DNA of 64,000 bases from Tetracentron sinense (lineage: Eukaryota; Streptophyta; Magnoliopsida; Trochodendrales; Trochodendraceae), in assembly GCA_015143295.1 (NCBI GenBank), contig CM026556.1:23498547-23562546 (forward strand). The letters run 5' to 3'. The notes beneath the pieces are model-generated. The model had not been told where the DNA came from. It searched no databases and worked only from the letters and a program-made list of their open reading frames with translations. The translations under genes and the position numbers were made by a program. Position 1 is the stretch's first letter, and every line of letters starts with the position of its first letter. Shown piece after piece: positions 1 through 11,137 of this stretch.

Positions 1-694
1 AGGCATGTCATTTCTTTGATGTTGACTCATCTTTTTGATCTCTCATGATGATCTCACGAATCATAAATGACTCAAGTAGCTCATCTATGGGTAGTTTGGT
101 GATATCTTTAGCTTCTTAAATGGTCGTCACTTTAGGTGCTCATTCCTTTGCTAGTGAGCGGAGGATCTTCCTTACAATTTCTGCATTTGAGAAAATTTTT
201 CTAAGAGATTTTAATTCATTTAAAATGTTAGTAAATCTAGAAAACATAATAGAAATTGGTTCATTTTCTACCATTTTAAGCATTTCATATTTATGGACTA
301 AAATGTTAATTTTCTCTTCTTTAACCTGGTTAGTCCCTTCGTATGTGACTTTGAGCTTATCCCAAATTTATTTGGCCGAGTCACATCCGGATACCTTATT
401 AAACACTTGAGGGCTTAAGGCACAATATAGATTGCTTATTGCCTTAGCATTAATTTGAATGAGTTTAATATCGGCTTGAGTCAATTCATTTTCATCCTTA
501 GGAATTTGAATTTCATTAACATTTTTAGTGGGGATGTTGGGACCATTTACAATTACTTTCCAACAATTATAGTAAAGAGCTTAAATGAAATACATCATTC
601 TCACTTTCCAATAATTGTAAATATGTCCATCAAACAAAGGAGGTCTTAGGATTGATTGGCCTTCTCCTATGGTATTTAAACATACATTATTCAT
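1..694 (-). pseudogene. Ty1/copia gag remnant, runs off the left edge
   Basis: Read on the minus strand from an ATG at 694-692, the translation starts with the N-terminal gag pattern of plant copia elements (PPLFDG, then YNYWKVRM; DUF4219-like). With stops and frame slips it continues into UBN2-type gag: a run equivalent to QVFNKVSGCDSAK.IWDKL, then NILVHKYEMLKMVENE and LRKIFSNAEIVRKIL. Gag would form the particle that packages retrotransposon RNA. An early in-frame TAA after about 38 codons and later stops show it is dead. It lies just downstream (minus strand) of a primer binding site and LTR, in the order expected of a 5' end. Protease, integrase and RT, if they remain, lie outside the window. 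Confidence 0.8.
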
Positions 695-753
695 TTTTGC
701 CAAAAAAAATCTTTTTTCTAAAATGTTAAATATTTAAAAAAACAGAGACCTAG

Positions 754-765
754 GCTCTGATAGCA
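754..765 (-). other. tRNA primer binding site of the copia element
   Basis: Minus-strand TGCTATCAGAGC differs by one base from TGGTATCAGAGC, the site complementary to the 3' end of initiator tRNA-Met used by most plant copia elements. It lies two bases inside the LTR end at 768 and precedes gag, which fixes the element's orientation. Confidence 0.75.
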
Positions 766-767
766 AT

Positions 768-2514
768 TGTTGCCCAAGTATTGACCCTAGAGGGGGGTGA
801 ATAGGGTCTTGGCAAAATTAAAGTTCTACTTAGTTCCTTTTTGCAAAATTTAAATTATCAATGGAATAGCAACTAGCAATTCTAAATAATCCAAAACAGA
901 AAATTAAATGGATGATTTAGATAAAGCAAACACAATGATATTGTTCAAGAGGTTTAGCAATCTCACTTACGTCCCTGCCTCAAGCTATACCCGTTAGAGG
1001 ATTCACCACAATTTATTCTCAATCGCAAGTCTTCTTTCAGATGAAGACCAAACCGTGACACTTGTAAGAGAATCCCCTCTCTTGACTTCCAAAATCTTCT
1101 TCTGGGTGAAGATCCAACCTTACAATGAAGTTCCTCACTTCAAGTACAAGAATATACCGATTCTTGATTCCATACTCTTTGTGTTGAAGTATTCTTACAA
1201 TCATAAAATGCTCCTTAATATGAGTTGGATGATCACTTTAAAGCTCTCTAAAAATCTCCCAAAGATTGAAGTTGAATAGCTCAAGATATGAGATTTTGGA
1301 ATTTCTAGGGTATACTCAATAGATTTGGAAATCTAAGCTTGTGGGTGATTGATTGAATGATCTAGAATGATAAGAGCAATTCTTTTGTTCATAAATCATC
1401 TCATTTTATAACCCAGGAAGTTTTATGGCCGTTGGAGTTGCATTGAATGCAAAAAGAGCTATTAAAAAATAGCCGTTACAGAGTAAAAATACTCTGTCCA
1501 GAGCCATCCAGTTGCCTGGATGGAGCAAATGGCCAGAGACTATTTTTCTTCTATTCAGACGACTGGATAGTGCTTCGTTTTGTCCTCTCATGTTTCAACC
1601 ATAACTTTTGATTGGCTTATCCGAATTAGGGGATTCAACTTTCATTACACTCAAAATTCAAAGGGGAATAATTTTGTGTCTAGTGTAAAAATCTTAATTC
1701 TTCTTTATTTTTAGTCTAAGTGGGTCCCAGCGTTGATTGGTCCATTCAATCGACTGGATGGTGCTACGTTTTGTCTCCTCTAGTATTGCGACCATAACTT
1801 TTGATTGGCATAATGGAATTAGGTAATTAAACTTCCTATTTGACTTAAAATTTAAAGGGGAATAATTTTGTGTCTAATGATCAAATCTTAATTTTGCTTT
1901 ATTCATGATCAAAATGGGTCCCAAAGATGATTGGATTTGGAACAAATGGCCAAAGAAAAAATTGGCTCATCCAGACAACTGGATGACCCCATCTAGACGA
2001 CTGGATAGTGCAATTTTTGCACAGAATCTATTTTTTGAGACCTTAATAATGGGATTTGATTCCAAGGTTTTCTCTCTCATCTTAATCAAGATGATTACCA
2101 ACTTTTTAGATCCTTTAATTTGATCCTAAGGAACCTAGGGTCAATCTAAGTTTATGAGCTTTTCAACAACCAAACTTTGATGACTTTTTACACAAGTCCT
2201 AACTCTCTTAAAAGATAAAAAAATGATACTCTATACCTTCTTGAGAGTTGGTCTTCAACTTGATCTTGGATCTTCTGATTTGACTTCTTTAACTTCAAGA
2301 TCATCCTTCTTCTTCTGTAATCATCATTGATCTTCAATTTGATCCAAATGGCATGCCTTAACTTGATGAAGAATTTTCTCATAGATAGTGTCACTTTCAT
2401 GCTTTTTCCTTGAATGAGTTTGCTAATGCTTTTTTTATTTTGATTTTCAAATAAACTCAATAGAAGCATTAATAACACATATCTTATTACATTGTTATAT
2501 TATCATCAAAATCA
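768..2514 (-). mobile_element. Copia 5' LTR (minus orientation), about 1.75 kb
   Basis: On the plus strand the LTR starts TGTTGCCCAAG next to the primer binding site. It contains the CCTAGAGGGGGGTGAATAGG stretch seen in many plant copia LTRs. It appears to end at ATCATCAAAATCA (2514), which reads TGATTTTGATGAT as the LTR start on the minus strand. Inside, about 190 bp is present twice as a degenerate direct repeat (about 1553-1735 and 1745-1930, each with ACTGGATxGTGCT, CATAACTTTTGATTGG and GGGGAATAATTTTGTGTCTA). Short open frames here are not genes. The outer boundary is less certain than the inner one, because the second LTR is not in the window. Confidence 0.65.
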
Positions 2515-2555
2515 ATGATGTTACCTTAGGTAAAAAAACTTATAGGCTAACAACT

Positions 2556-2866
2556 GTAATCTTGAAAGGCGTGCTTGATTACTCCTCCAAGAAAGGTGTT
2601 AATCCATGGGTAGATGTGAAACTATAATCTTGAAGGGCATGCTTGATTATTCCTCTGAGAAAGGTGTTGATCCATGGGCAGATGTGAATGAATTTCATGA
2701 TTTTATTAAGAAATCACTCCATGTTGATGTTTCTACAGAACGATTGATAAATAAAATCTGAAGGTTGAAGAAAAAATGTTAGAACATTCTCAAGCATTTC
2801 AACAGGTAAGAATTCATATCTCCAAATCATGCACAAGCGAGTACTAAATCTTGTGGTCATGGTAGC
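2556..2866 (+). pseudogene. GeBP/STKL-family (DUF573) transcription-factor fragment
   Basis: The translation from 2556 matches the core of the plant GeBP (GLABROUS1 enhancer-binding protein) domain. ILKGVLDYSSKKGVNPW is followed directly by a second copy of the same start, ILKGMLDYSSEKGVDPW. It continues ADVNEFHDFIKKSLHVDVS, then ERLINKI, a TGA stop, and RLKKK, with a later frame resembling PNHAQASTKS. The family binds DNA in the nucleus. Here only the middle of the domain remains, with a 70-bp tandem duplication of its first part, an in-frame TGA and a frameshift. No start codon or upstream domain is seen. The fragment is cut by the solo LTR at 2867-5889 and resumes at about 5890-5910. I call it a gene relic; it could be a retrocopy or a captured piece. 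Confidence 0.7.
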
Positions 2867-3676
2867 TGTAGAGCCCCGAAAAATTTGATTCACTGTTCAT
2901 GTGAATAGAGCCCTGGTATGGTATGTGTAAAGGCCTAATGCCTTACATAGTATTCTTGGTATTATGATGAGTCAAGTGAGGGTCTTAGGTATGTATTTGG
3001 AGTCTTAAAATGAGAGTATAAAGATACTCTAAGTGGTTAAAAATAAGGGTATAAATACCCAAGGTATTTAATGGGTTGTGAGTGAATAGTGTAGTGAATA
3101 GTGCTAGTGCGCGAGGCATAAGGAGGCCGGGCCCTCTCATGCATGTTGGTGTATGTTAAATGATCACTTAGAAGGATTTAAAAATATATGTGGAATGATT
3201 AATGAGGTATGAGTATGGTTTTGGACCCGAGGGAAAAGAGTGTGAAAACACTCGAAGTGTTCTAAGTGTTGAAGAGGTATGTTTCGGCATTTCCCTCAAC
3301 TTTACGAAACCTTAGTTTAGGCTCCATTGCTCAGAATCAAGTGATTCTTGAGTTTTTGGAGAGGCATGTGAACCCTCTTCAGGGTTCATGTTCATCACTT
3401 TCCCTGATTTTGAGCCGGGGTTGAGTCAAAAGTCCGATTTCCAAAGTCGGGACTGTTGGAAATCTGGACAGTTAAAACCCAATTTCGGATCAGTCAGGTT
3501 TAGGGGCAAAATAGTCCAAGAAAAAGGAAGAATTGGAAATTGTGTAAAACACCAAAGTTGTTCTCCTTCAAAAGACGAATCCAACGCAAGTTGAATCGTT
3601 AAAATCAGACAAACGAGTCAAAAGTTATGACCGAAATACCAAAGTGGAAAAAATCTGGAAAATCATCCTGTCAGAG

Positions 3677-3893
3677 CTACGATCGATCGTAGAAGACCTA
3701 CGAACGATCGTAGTTACGAACAATCGTAGAAGACCCACGAACGATCGTAAAGTTATAGAAATGCTGAAAACTTACTGTAAGAGCTACGATCGATCGTAGG
3801 AAGCCTACGAACGATCGTAGAACTCCAGAAACTGAGCAAAACTTACTGTAAGACCTACGATCGATCGTAGGAAGCCTACGAACGATCGTAGGT
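3677..3893. repeat. Cluster of CTACGATCGATCGTAG palindromes
   Basis: A perfect 16-bp palindrome CTACGATCGATCGTAG occurs at 3677-3692, 3784-3799 and 3855-3870. Each copy is followed within a few bases by an imperfect version (CTACGAACGATCGTAG), and decayed copies lie between them. The units are embedded in a degenerate direct repeat that includes AACTTACTGTAAGA. The array ends about 60 bp before the LTR TATA box, where U3 enhancers are expected. Confidence 0.85.
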
Positions 3894-3947
3894 GCGCGAA
3901 TCAAACCCTTTAGTGCGTGTTTTTTTTAGGGTTTTCACCCCTTGGCC

Positions 3948-3955
3948 TATAAATA
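3948..3955 (+). promoter_or_regulatory. TATA box of the solo LTR
   Basis: TATAAATA sits in GGCCTATAAATAGGGG, a strong plant core-promoter context, about 1.08 kb into the LTR and just after the palindrome cluster. A purine-rich leader follows (AGAGAGAGATATTAGAAG). It marks the probable U3/R boundary and shows the LTR reads on the plus strand. Present activity is unknown. Confidence 0.6.
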
Positions 3956-4689
3956 GGGGACATTTTTGGGGGTTTTGGGTTACCCTAAACCTAGAGAGAG
4001 ATATTAGAAGAGAAGGGAAGAGAGTGGAGGATTGCAAGAGGGGTTTTGGATTTGGAGAAGAAGAGCACAAATCGAGCCTTGATCTCGCTCATACGCGCCA
4101 TTGGAGCTTGGATCTCCAACATCAAGCTTGGGTTTCACTTCTACAAGCTTCTTCAAGCCTTTTCAAGCATTGGATCAAAGGGATTTCATTCCATAAGGTA
4201 GATACACTCTACTAGGTTCTAATTTCATAAACCCTTAATGAAAAACATGATTTTCTTGGCAAATAGAGACATAGATAGCTTTATACATGTGTAAATCAAC
4301 TCTTCTAGCTATTGATTTCATGAAATCCTCTTTATATCAAGATAAAATCCTATGGATGGTGATATTGGCTAAATGTGATGATGCTATGCTTTCAACCAAC
4401 AAATAAAGATGTTAATTCTTAAGATGTTTTATATGTTAGTATTAAAAGATGAAAAGCATGTTAAAAGCCATAAGTTTTGGGAAAAACAAGTAGAAAAACC
4501 TTATTTTAAAGGTGATTGGAATGGTGTGATATTATTGTATATGGATTATGGTGGTGGATGAATTATGTTAAGTATGAGACATATGACCAAATGTGAAGTG
4601 TTTCTTTAATGTCTACCATGTTATATCACAATTGCTACACGGACACATATGCATATGCATGATCGAGTTTTTCTATATTATGGGTATCC

Positions 4690-5110
4690 AAAAGAAGAAG
4701 TACATGTATATAAGATGCAATACAAGAATAAGAAGAAGAAGAGTATAAGATGCAAATGAATCACATGAAAATTATAAGGTGTAAATGAACCACATGAATA
4801 GTACAAGAAGCAAAAGAAGTATAAGAAAAGTACAAGAAGTAAAAGATGTATACGGAAAGTATAAGAAGCACAAGATGTACACGGAAAGTATAAGAAGCAC
4901 AAGATACATACGGAATATACAAGAAGCACAAGATGTTACAAGAAATACAAGAAGATGGAAAGTATACGGAAAAAGCCGACGGGGATGCGAAGATAGCAGA
5001 CCGCCTGAAAGGGAAAGGGATACTGGCATCGGACTCCGATGATAGCAAGCCGCCCGGAAGGGAGATGGATACTGGTCGTCTACCCCGAAGGTAGCCGAAG
5101 GTGAGGAGAA
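4690..5110 (+). repeat. Degenerate purine-rich tandem repeat inside the solo LTR
   Basis: Units of about 25-35 bp built from AGTATAAGAAGCACAAGATGTACACGG-like words repeat from about 4790 to 4950. Two copies of a GGGATACTGG...ACTCCGATGATAGCA-like word follow (about 4980-5080). Open frames on either strand, leucine/cysteine/serine-rich on the minus, are products of this repeat and not genes. Confidence 0.7.
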
Positions 5111-6059
5111 CATTAGGCCACCCAGCTTACGCGGGTACGGGTACTAGTTGTGCGACTCCGGAGGTAGCAAATGATGAATACCAAGGTATTTTAAATACCC
5201 GTACAGGATAATAAAAGATAAAAGCCAAGGTATTTTAAATACCTGTATATGCGAAAGTACAAGATGAAAAATGATGACAAGAAGATGTAAAAGACAAAAG
5301 ATGATAAGAAGATGTTTTCCGATAGTATTTTCCGAGATATATGCACATGATATGATTTTGTTTTCCGCGCTCTGATTTCAGAAATGCATGTGAAATGATA
5401 AACTGTGATATATGTTGGATTACTATTTATGATATTACTATCTAGTGGTTTGTATACGCTGAGTATTCCATGCTCAGCCGTACATATTATGTCGGCAGGT
5501 CCCTTCGATATCCGTGGCGAGCGCCCTCAGGAGCCGTGGGTTGAGGAGGAGTACATAGAGGAAGAGTCCACTCCTGCTGAGCTTCAGGAGCATCAGAGGT
5601 TGCTCAAGAGGTGGCCTCATGTTTGAGTGACGAGAGGGAGAGACTTGTACATAAATTTTGTTGAGCGAGTATGTTCGCTCTTTATTTTGGGTCATGTATA
5701 AACTGAGACATATAGTATGGATAGAATTTTTATAGTACGCTTCCGCTACCATATATAGATTGGTATTACACTTCCGCTATCACAGGTTTTATATGTTGTA
5801 CAGGATTCATATGTTATATAGGATGGTTTGGTAATGAGTTCACGTCGCCAAAGTATCCTAACTACTAGGGGGTATTTTGAGTCGTGACAGTAGCGGTACT
5901 GGTTGAAGGATTTAGATTTTTGAGAGAGAGAGAGAGAGATAATGGGATGTCATGTAGAGGAGAATGTCCATGTCTTTCATGTTTTTTAATGAAAAAGGCT
6001 AGTTTCATATTGTTATTTTTGTAAAAGGTTTCACTTCATCAATTCTGGAAAGAAGCCTT

Positions 6060-7620
6060 TCAAGTTTTTGAATTGTTGGACTAGTCACGTTGATTTCAAA
6101 CCCATTGTCTCAGAGGTTTGGCTTTCTCCCATCCGAGGTAACCCGATGTTTCAGCTTACCTGAAAGCTTAAACTTCTGAAATTCAGACTTCGCAGCAAGG
6201 GTAGGGGAGAAATTTGCTAACATTGCTCTGCTCTCATCCTCTCTCAAACAAGCTCTTGATGTCATCCTAATTGACTTACATAACAACTCCTGGATCAGAC
6301 CCTTATTTCTGAAGAAAGAAGGCTTGTCCTTGAGTATAAAGCTGCAACAGATTTTGAAGAAGCCACTATCAAGCAAAAATCCCAAGTTTAATGGCTTTCG
6401 CTTGGAGATAGCTACACCAATTTTTTCTACAGAAGCCTCATGTCTCGAAGAAGCTACAACAGAATTTCTTCAATCTTAGTAAATAATACAACAATCTCGG
6501 GAGATGCAAAAATTCAAACCACAGCAATTAGTTACCATCAAAATTTGCTTAGCCAACCAGCAGGAGATCTCAAGCTGAACTTTGCTAATGTCCCACCTCT
6601 TCATAGGCTTTCGTCTGATGATAGCCTGAATCTCATTAAAGAAGTTTCTTCAGAAGAGATCAGATGGGCTATATTTGATATGAAAGATGATAAAGTGCCT
6701 AGGCCCGATGGGTATTCTCCCCACTTCTTCAAGCATTGTTGGGATATTGTTGGCCTTGATGTGGTTAGGGCGGTTAAGAATTTTTTCAGGTCTTCCAAGC
6801 TTCTATCGGAGGTAAACTCAACTCTTATTTCTCTAATTCCTAAGGTGGCCTGCCCCATTTCCTTCACTGAGTTTTGTCCAATATCCTTATGCAATGTTCT
6901 CTACAAGATCATTTCTAAAATTCTTGCAAATCGAATAAAAATGTGTTGCCTTTTTTGATTATTGGGAATCAAGTGACATTCATTAAGGAGGCGAAGCATC
7001 TTAGATAGCATCCTTCTTACTAATGAGTTAGTTTGAAACTATCACAGGGATAAGGGCCAATCCAAGTGTGCGATCAAGATTGATCTTCTAAAAGCTTTCG
7101 ATACAGTGAGATGGGACTACCTTCTGAAAATTCTGGACTTGATGGGGTTCCCACAACAATTCATCAACTGGCACTCTCCTTGTTTCTCATCTCCAAAATT
7201 TTCGGTCGTTGTGAATGGTGCACCATGCGGGTATTTTAAGAGCTCTTGTGGCCTGCGTCAAGGAGATCCAATATCGCCTTTCATATTTTTTATTTCCATG
7301 GAAGATTTATCTACTCTTTTGGATAGGGATTTCTCATCCGGCTTAATCCCTCCTCACCCCAAGTGCGCAGACCCCCTTATGTCTCATGTTAGTTTTCTTG
7401 ATGACCTCTTCGTTTTTCTTAAGGCATATCATAATTCAGTCGTGGAGCTTCGCAAGATTCTTTCTTACTTCTCTTCATTATCGGGCCTAACTCTGAATCC
7501 TTCTAAGAATTAGATGTTTTTCCCAGGTTCCACTAGTGGGTAGAATGCTGCTACAAGATCCTTCTTGGTTCCATTTTATATAAGATTGGCTATCAAGTAC
7601 CATTCATATCTAAATTTTTG
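6060..7620 (+). pseudogene. LINE (L1-type) ORF2 fragment with reverse transcriptase
   Basis: A 5'-truncated L1-type ORF2. The linker after the endonuclease ends in WLSLGDSYTNFFYRSL (about 6385-6440; plant L1s usually have GDxNTxFFH). Next comes DDKVPRPDGYSPHFFKHCW (about 6690-6745), then LISLIPKV and FCPISLCNVLYKIISKILANR (about 6830-6940). Past a frameshift come the motif-A region KIDLLKAFDTVRWDY (about 7078-7120), the GLRQGDPISPF motif (about 7250-7285) and the catalytic motif as FLDD rather than FADD (about 7400). At least two frameshifts and a TAG around 7512 break it. The enzyme would copy LINE RNA at a nicked target. No poly(A) tail is clear and the 3' part is missing. The next 300 bases to 7936 are AT-rich with nothing recognisable. 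Confidence 0.85.
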
Positions 7621-7936
7621 ATCCAACCAAAAAAACAAAAATCTAAATTTTTGATGAAGCAATTGAATAAGATAGTAAAGCCTGAGTATATCTTTTATCA
7701 TTCCAAAGTCATCATCATAATTAATGAATTATTTCAAATATTTTGAGATGGCCAGCACAAATACTATATTATTCTATCATTCTGTTCTGTAAAAAGTCAT
7801 AACTGCAATTATATAACATTTCCACCAAAAAAATTTTAATAATATACTATCCAATCCTTTTCAATTTCATTAATTATACTCATATATTTTTTTGTCATCC
7901 TCTCTATATTTTTATAGACTTCAACTTGCATCAATA

Positions 7937-8112
7937 TTTTTTTTTTTAATAAACATAGATTTCTTGAGCCTTAAAGATTCAGACTAGTCTCACGTGCTGC
8001 ATAGGGAATAACCCCACCTCATATAACTGATATTAAGGGGAGCCCAAGAATCGACCTCGAGACCTCAGGGTTTACAGTTTGTCCTTCGGCCACTGAGCTA
8101 CACCCTCAGGGG
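7937..8112 (-). mobile_element. tRNA-derived SINE with poly(A) tail
   Basis: On the minus strand the element starts near 8112 with a tRNA-like head. An A-box-like TAGCTCAGTGG (8090-8100) is followed about 31 bp on by a B-box-like GAGGTCGATTC (8048-8058), the spacing of an RNA polymerase III type-2 promoter. The rest is non-tRNA sequence and ends in an A11 run (T11 at 7937-7947 on the plus strand). It cannot fold as a complete tRNA. Clear target-site duplications were not found by eye. Confidence 0.65.
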
Positions 8113-8314
8113 TTACAATTTACTTATTCTTATTAGAATCTTTAGTGATCTTCTCTAAACAATTTCAAATCATCTCAATTGACAACACTTATTAGAGTTA
8201 CTTCAAATTCTCTTGAATGTACTTATAATTTATAATCTTATCCTTTTATTGTCTTTTTACTTATTAATCTCAAACATTCTTATATTGGTTATATTAATTT
8301 TATTAATATATTAC

Positions 8315-10412
8315 TTTTTTTTTTAATGTCACTCAGTGGGAGTGGGGGGTTTGGCAGACCTCAACCTATTTATTAAGAAAAAAACAATGGGAGGACATAA
8401 AACCTTACCCCTACAAAAAACACAAGAACATAAATATATAAGACTTTACGAAGAACAGTTCTTACATTACCAAAGAATAAAACTTAAATCAAGTTGGTTT
8501 CCTAATCTCACTCTTTGGTCTTCCTTGAGAAGAATCAATTATTGATGCTTTCTTCTTCTTCTTATTTCTCCTTAATGTCACTAGTTGAAAATTGTCTTCT
8601 TCTTCGAATTCTTCAATAAGAATATCGTCACGAACTTGCTCTTAACTCCCAAGTCCACTAGGAAGCTCAACCTCCATTTGACCTTTAGAAATTTGACACC
8701 TAGAGGTAGCTACACAAGCTTTTGTCCTATTTTTCACCTCTAAATCTTTGGCCGGTCTGTATTTAGAGAGACAATTTGACTTGCCTTAAATAATTTTCTT
8801 AGGTTGGGCAAACTCTTTCTGTTTGAATACTCATCTAGATTTTGTTGTTAGTAGGGCATTGAGCAAGCTTTGGTGTTCAGCCAGAAAAAGATCCATAATC
8901 ATCTCTCCATAAAAAATTAAAGCCTCATCCATTTCATCCAATAGAGAAGGATCCTCAAAAGAATTTTGATATAGGGATGGGGGGTTTAAACTCTTATCAC
9001 AATCATCACCATGATCAGTTTCTGATGGTAGAAGAACTGAGTTCATAATTTTGTCTGAACCAGATCTAACGCTGACATTAGAGAACAATCCATTTTCTAA
9101 TTGGTGAGTTTCGCTGTTATGAGAAGCACACAAGTCATCCGAATTTGGAAACAACAGTAGCCTAGTTTCTAAAGGTGGAATGAGGATTCAGCTCGTTGAG
9201 TATTGGTTTTTGTAAACTCGCTGAGAATAACATCACCGTTATTATTGCTCTCCATTCCCTTTTGACATAACTGGTTCTCAGGATACTTTTCTGTCCCACC
9301 TTGCTCTTGATAAATTCCCCTATCACTTGATATATTATTGTTATTGCGAGTCTCTAACAGAGATGCTAATGATCTCAATAAACCTTTTTCATACAGATAG
9401 GATGCCGAGACATCAAAGGTCTCTATAACCAAGACTTCAATTCTCCTTCTATTTGAGATCTGTTCTCCTTCTGATATGGGCTGAATATGCTCCACAAACC
9501 CGTTTAACCCATCTGATTTGGCTAATACTTTCCACCTCCACTTTTACCCTCCATTTGCTCTTCTAATGCATTCCCTTTAGAACATTTTCCCTTCGGATCT
9601 GAGTTTCCGGATTGCTTCCCGAAAACTTTAGCTACCCAGGTTCTCGAGAGTTCCTTCTCCTTGTTTTTTTGAATGATAGTACTAACCTGGTTGGTTGCTC
9701 CCTCCTTAATTAGCTTATGATCAGGGATGGATCCATCCACAGTCTTGTTCACCTTATTTGTTCTCATGCGATTTCCAGCATTGCAATTCTCTTCGTTGTG
9801 CCCCAACTTATGATAGTAAGCACAATACGAAAATTCTTTCTTGTAGACAATCCTTTGCCACCTATCCGAGGAACTCATGCCTAACCAAAACCGTTGAGGT
9901 CCCTCTTTACTCAGATCGACTTCAACGCAGATCCTTGCCAAACTTGGCTTGGAGATGGTGCGAGTAGGGCCATTTGCTGTTAAATATTTACCGGCCATAT
10001 TTCCTATAGTAGCCAGATCTTGAGGATTGAAAAAGTTTATTGGTAAACCAGGAAGGTTAATCCATATAGGGACTATTGATTATTGAGGGTTCATAACTAG
10101 ATGGAAAGTAAGGAGTCCATTTAATGAATTGGACAAGTTCTCCCAAAAACATAGCAAGCTTCCTTGATCCAAACAACTAGGTAATCAGATTTTGAATGAA
10201 TGAGTGCATGCCTAGCATCAAGGATACCACCAGTAAATTCTAACCAGGTATGAAAGTTTTAACCAGGTATGAAAGTTGAAAGTTTTTCTGAATGTAAACC
10301 TTGAGATCTTTTGAAGATGGCCTCCCGTAAGCGTATTTTGCAATGAGAGAAAACTGCAACGGATATGCTGATCTTTCAATATCTTCAGAGGAAAAATATA
10401 GGGTTGGTTCAC
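8315..10412 (-). pseudogene. LINE ORF1-like copy (DUF4283 and zinc knuckle)
   Basis: Read on the minus strand from about 10400, one frame gives FSLIAKYAYGRPSSKDLKVY, the N-terminal DUF4283 pattern of plant L1 ORF1. Then come WINLPGLPINFF and LATIGNMAGKYLTANGPTRT. At 9522-9900 come RICVEVDLSKEGPQRFW and the knuckle CAYYHKLGHNEENC (CCHC). An acidic, low-complexity C-terminal region follows (8831-9495), then SIIDSSQGRPK near 8530. ORF1 proteins bind LINE RNA. The coding part has several frameshifts, stops and a small duplication (ACCAGGTATGAAAGTT twice, about 10242-10275). It ends in an A10 run (T10 at 8315-8324) with no endonuclease or RT, so ORF1 alone seems to have been inserted, or ORF2 was lost. 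Confidence 0.75.
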
Positions 10413-10639
10413 ACTTTGCTTTATAAAATCTAGCTATCTTATTATTAATAATAAAAAAATATATGTAATTTCATTGATTTTAATTTGAAAATAAAAAATA
10501 AAAAAACTTAATTAAATTCATTTAAAATAAAAACCCTTAAAGAAATTACTAAGCATACTTTCGAGGGTAAAGCGAATGATTATTGCGGAGCAGCTGACCC
10601 AAAATCTTTTGTTAATTGTAAGAGTATGTGGGTCACGCC

Positions 10640-10647
10640 TATAAATA
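10640..10647 (+). promoter_or_regulatory. Probable TATA box of SDC
   Basis: TATAAATA in CACGCCTATAAATAGAATAG lies 491 bp before the SDC start codon. A pyrimidine-rich leader follows. The long 5' UTR contains possible donor and acceptor sites (for example CTTTTCAG/GTTTCT near 10768 and GGTTCAG near 11030), so a 5' UTR intron is possible but cannot be proved here. Confidence 0.55.
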
Positions 10648-11137
10648 GAATAGAAAACAATCGCCCCGTGTTTTCTTCCTCTTTGGTTGCAGCTATCCCT
10701 CAGCTGGAGCAGCGGACTTGCACAGGCTTTCTTTGAACGAATCGACCACTTCTGCAATCCCACGCTTTTCAGGTTTCTTTCTTTCGCTTCATGTTTCCCT
10801 ATCATTTTCCTCTCAGATCTGCTGTTTCTAGACTTTCAGATTTCAACATAAAATCCTCATTTTTGTTCATTTTTTTTAAAAAAAAAAAAAAAACTGAATT
10901 TTCGATTTTCCGACAGATCTGTGCTATTTCCTTACTGAGCTTCGATTTTCGACCATTTCTTGGTAGATTTGGGATTGTACGGCTGGTTTTGCTCTGAATC
11001 TACTGATTTTAGCCGCTTTGTTTTGGTTCAGGTTGAAGTTTTTTTTAGCTTCGAAATTTAAATTTCTTTTGGTGTGCTTCAGTAGGAGGTGAAGGTGCAG
11101 ATCCAGAGACATCGGTTTTCTTTTGGATTGAGAAATC

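Larger units (their letters stand above)
2867..5889 (+). mobile_element. Solo LTR of a long-LTR gypsy-type element, with 5-bp TSD
   Basis: The sequence begins TGTAGAGCCCCGAAAA and ends GAGTCGTGACA, the usual TG...CA ends of plant Ty3/gypsy (Tekay/Del-like) long LTRs. It is flanked by perfect 5-bp duplications GTAGC at 2862-2866 and 5890-5894. No gag, pol, primer binding site or second LTR lies inside, so 3023 bp is best read as a solo LTR left by LTR-LTR recombination. A TATA box at 3948 and a downstream leader fit a plus-strand U3/R layout. It interrupts the GeBP-like relic. The lineage assignment rests only on length and end sequences. Confidence 0.75.

Noticed and set aside
3677..3893. CRISPR-like array
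   Set aside because: Repeats are self-palindromic, unevenly spaced and inside a plant LTR; no spacers of constant length.
4678..5113. Several Cys/Leu/Ser-rich frames on the minus strand
   Set aside because: They arise from the degenerate purine-rich tandem repeat in the solo LTR.
8047..8112. tRNA gene
   Set aside because: Only box A and box B are present; the arms do not fold as a tRNA, and an A-tail follows, so it is a SINE head.
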